In this document: positions 62,689 through 64,000 of the stretch, in pieces
Position numbering within the stretch: position 1 is the first letter of the stretch
Layout of the letters: each line of letters opens with the position of its first letter
The notes under the pieces: generated by a model
Told to the model about the DNA's origin: nothing
The model's database searches: none
What the model saw: only the letters and a program-made list of their open reading frames with translations
NCBI GenBank assembly: GCA_947471745.1
Contig: CANJKZ010000170.1
Location: forward strand, 496,001-560,000
Direction of reading: 5' to 3'
DNA from: Closterium sp. Naga37s-1
Lineage: Eukaryota > Streptophyta > Zygnematophyceae > Desmidiales > Closteriaceae
DNA length: 64,000 bases
Position numbers and translations under genes: made by a program

Positions 62689-64000
62689 TGTTAGAATGTT
62701 GTGAACGAGAATGAATGAAATATGAAACAGTTGGGTACAAGTACTAACCCTAATTGGGTTGTACCCCTTATAGGCTACCCCACTACAGCCTACACAAATG
62801 TATAAGCTATAATGTTCTGACACACCCCCATAGGCAAAGTGGGGGAGAACAAGTGGTCACAAGACCAGTCAAGAAAAGCAAAGCAAGCTCAGAGTGGATC
62901 ACAAAGTCACCACACAGTCCGAGCACAAGCAAAGGGCCACAAGGCCAGTTCACATGCAGAGTTACATAAAGAGAACAAACAATACAGTGATCATACCCTA
63001 GCAAGTGCAAGCATGTAGGTATATATATAGATCACAGTACAAGCAGAGTCAAGCAGTAAGCAAGTGAGGCAAAGTAGGCACAAGGCCTAAAATAGTAGCA
63101 AAACGCTGATGATCACCAGGCGGAAGTGCCTTGGAGAAGACATCAGCAGTGTTTGCCCGAGTGGCCACGTACGCAAGACGAATCTGGCCACGCTGCTGCA
63201 ACTCTCAAGCAAGGAAGTATCACAGAGCGATGTGCTTCGTTCTGTGCTCTAGTCTGTGCTCCTGACACAAGGCAATCATGGCCTTGTTGTCTACGTACAG
63301 AACTGGAGGTGAACGAGGCTGCTCTCCCAGGTCGGTCAGCAGGTAGGTGAGCCAGCGTAGCTCCTGAGCAGCCATGGCCCCGGCGTAGATCTCAGCCTCA
63401 CAATTGGAGCTGAGAACCGAAGAGGAGCGGGTAGACCGTCAAGAAACAGAGCTGGAACCAAGACTGAAGGTGTAACCCTGTGACGACCGCTGCGTAGCTG
63501 AGTCGTCAACCTAGGAGGCGTCTGCGTGACCGCTGAGGACAACTGGACCCCGTCCTCCAAGCACGAGCCCCATGCTTGACGTACTGCACAAGTAACGCAG
63601 TACCCTCTTCGCAGCATCCCAGTGCACCTTTCGGTGCCTGCCGGGAGCCACGTAGCGAGCCAGAAGGCTGAGAGGGTACGCGAGGTCAGGTCCAGTGCAC
63701 GTCATCAGGTACATGAGGCAACCCACAAGCTCTGGGTACGGACCACTCGGCTCTACGGACTAGTCCGAACGTGGAGCTGAGAGCGAGTGGCTAGTAGACA
63801 GAGGAGCGGGCTGTGGCGAGGAGAACTGGAAGCCGAAGCGCTGAAGGACCTGATGCACCATGTGTGACTGAGTCAGTGTGATGGTGCGCCGTGCTCTGTC
63901 TCGGGTGATCTGCAGGCCAAGATAGCTGCGCAGTTCACCCAGGTCAGTGCAGGTGTGTCTCTTCTGCAGCTCCGACTTCACAAGGGTCAATGCCTCAGTG
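62689..64000 (-). mobile_element. Ty1/copia element C5, 3' part
   Basis: 3' LTR 62689-62822 (134 bp, TGTTAGAATG to TTCTGACA), conserved non-coding block 62823-63080, then RT-RNase H on the minus strand to the window edge: QITRDRARRTITLTQSHMVH, LLARYVAPGRHRKVHWDAAK, YVDNKAMIALCQEHRLEHRT. Stops replace codons at about 63760, 63510, 63440, 63221 and 63209, so it is a pseudogene copy. It sits in G2 upstream of RT. Confidence 0.9.

Larger units (their letters stand above)
53616..64000 (-). mobile_element. Ty3/gypsy element G2 (partial in window)
   Basis: 3' LTR 53616-53967 (352 bp, TGTTACGAG to CCTTACA), a 29-base C run (53976-54004; G run on the coding strand) as polypurine tract, integrase with chromodomain-like end (54020-55020), interruption by copia C4, RNase H-RT (61418-62540), interruption by copia C5 at 62689. 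The rest lies beyond the window. It landed in the 5' LTR of C3. Confidence 0.88.

Overview
The window looks like nuclear DNA of a green plant of the streptophyte line, more likely a charophyte alga or bryophyte than a flowering plant. The basis is spliceosomal introns, a clear GUN1-type PPR-SMR gene (a family I know from streptophytes), GC-rich codon use and Ty1/copia and Ty3/gypsy LTR retrotransposons. I cannot name the species.

Left part (1-28,500): five intron-containing genes, each rebuilt by hand from splice sites with reading phase closing across the modelled exons. They are the 3' end of an OGG1-type 8-oxoguanine DNA glycosylase (+); GUN1, 12 exons and 1,551 codons, converging on OGG1 (-); a secreted protein of a family also seen in bacteria, with a nonsense codon in exon 3 (-); a 649-aa protein with repeats loosely like the DUF7477 module (+); and a ~1,080-aa single-pass membrane protein that I do not recognise (-).

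The most striking feature is that every one of these genes carries tandem, partial, mostly dead copies of its own exon ends inside the neighbouring introns. In several genes a short palindromic motif (core TTTTGAGTC/GACTCAAAA or TTTTGAGAC/GTCTCAAAA) lies at or beside the junction. In GUN1 one such array keeps six 60-nt in-frame mini-exons with splice sites.

Right part (29,400-64,000): a nest of retrotransposons. Gypsy G1 (-) is interrupted by copia C1 (+), which is interrupted by copia C2 (+; 5-bp TSD CGTTT). G1 also carries a 345-bp TRIM (TSD AGACG) with perfect Pol III A- and B-box matches. Then copia C3 (-), whose 5' LTR is cut by gypsy G2 (-). G2 holds copia C4 (-, with an internal 1.1-kb inversion) and the start of copia C5 (-), which runs off the window. 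All the coding regions seen are damaged, except the RT-RNase H of C4.
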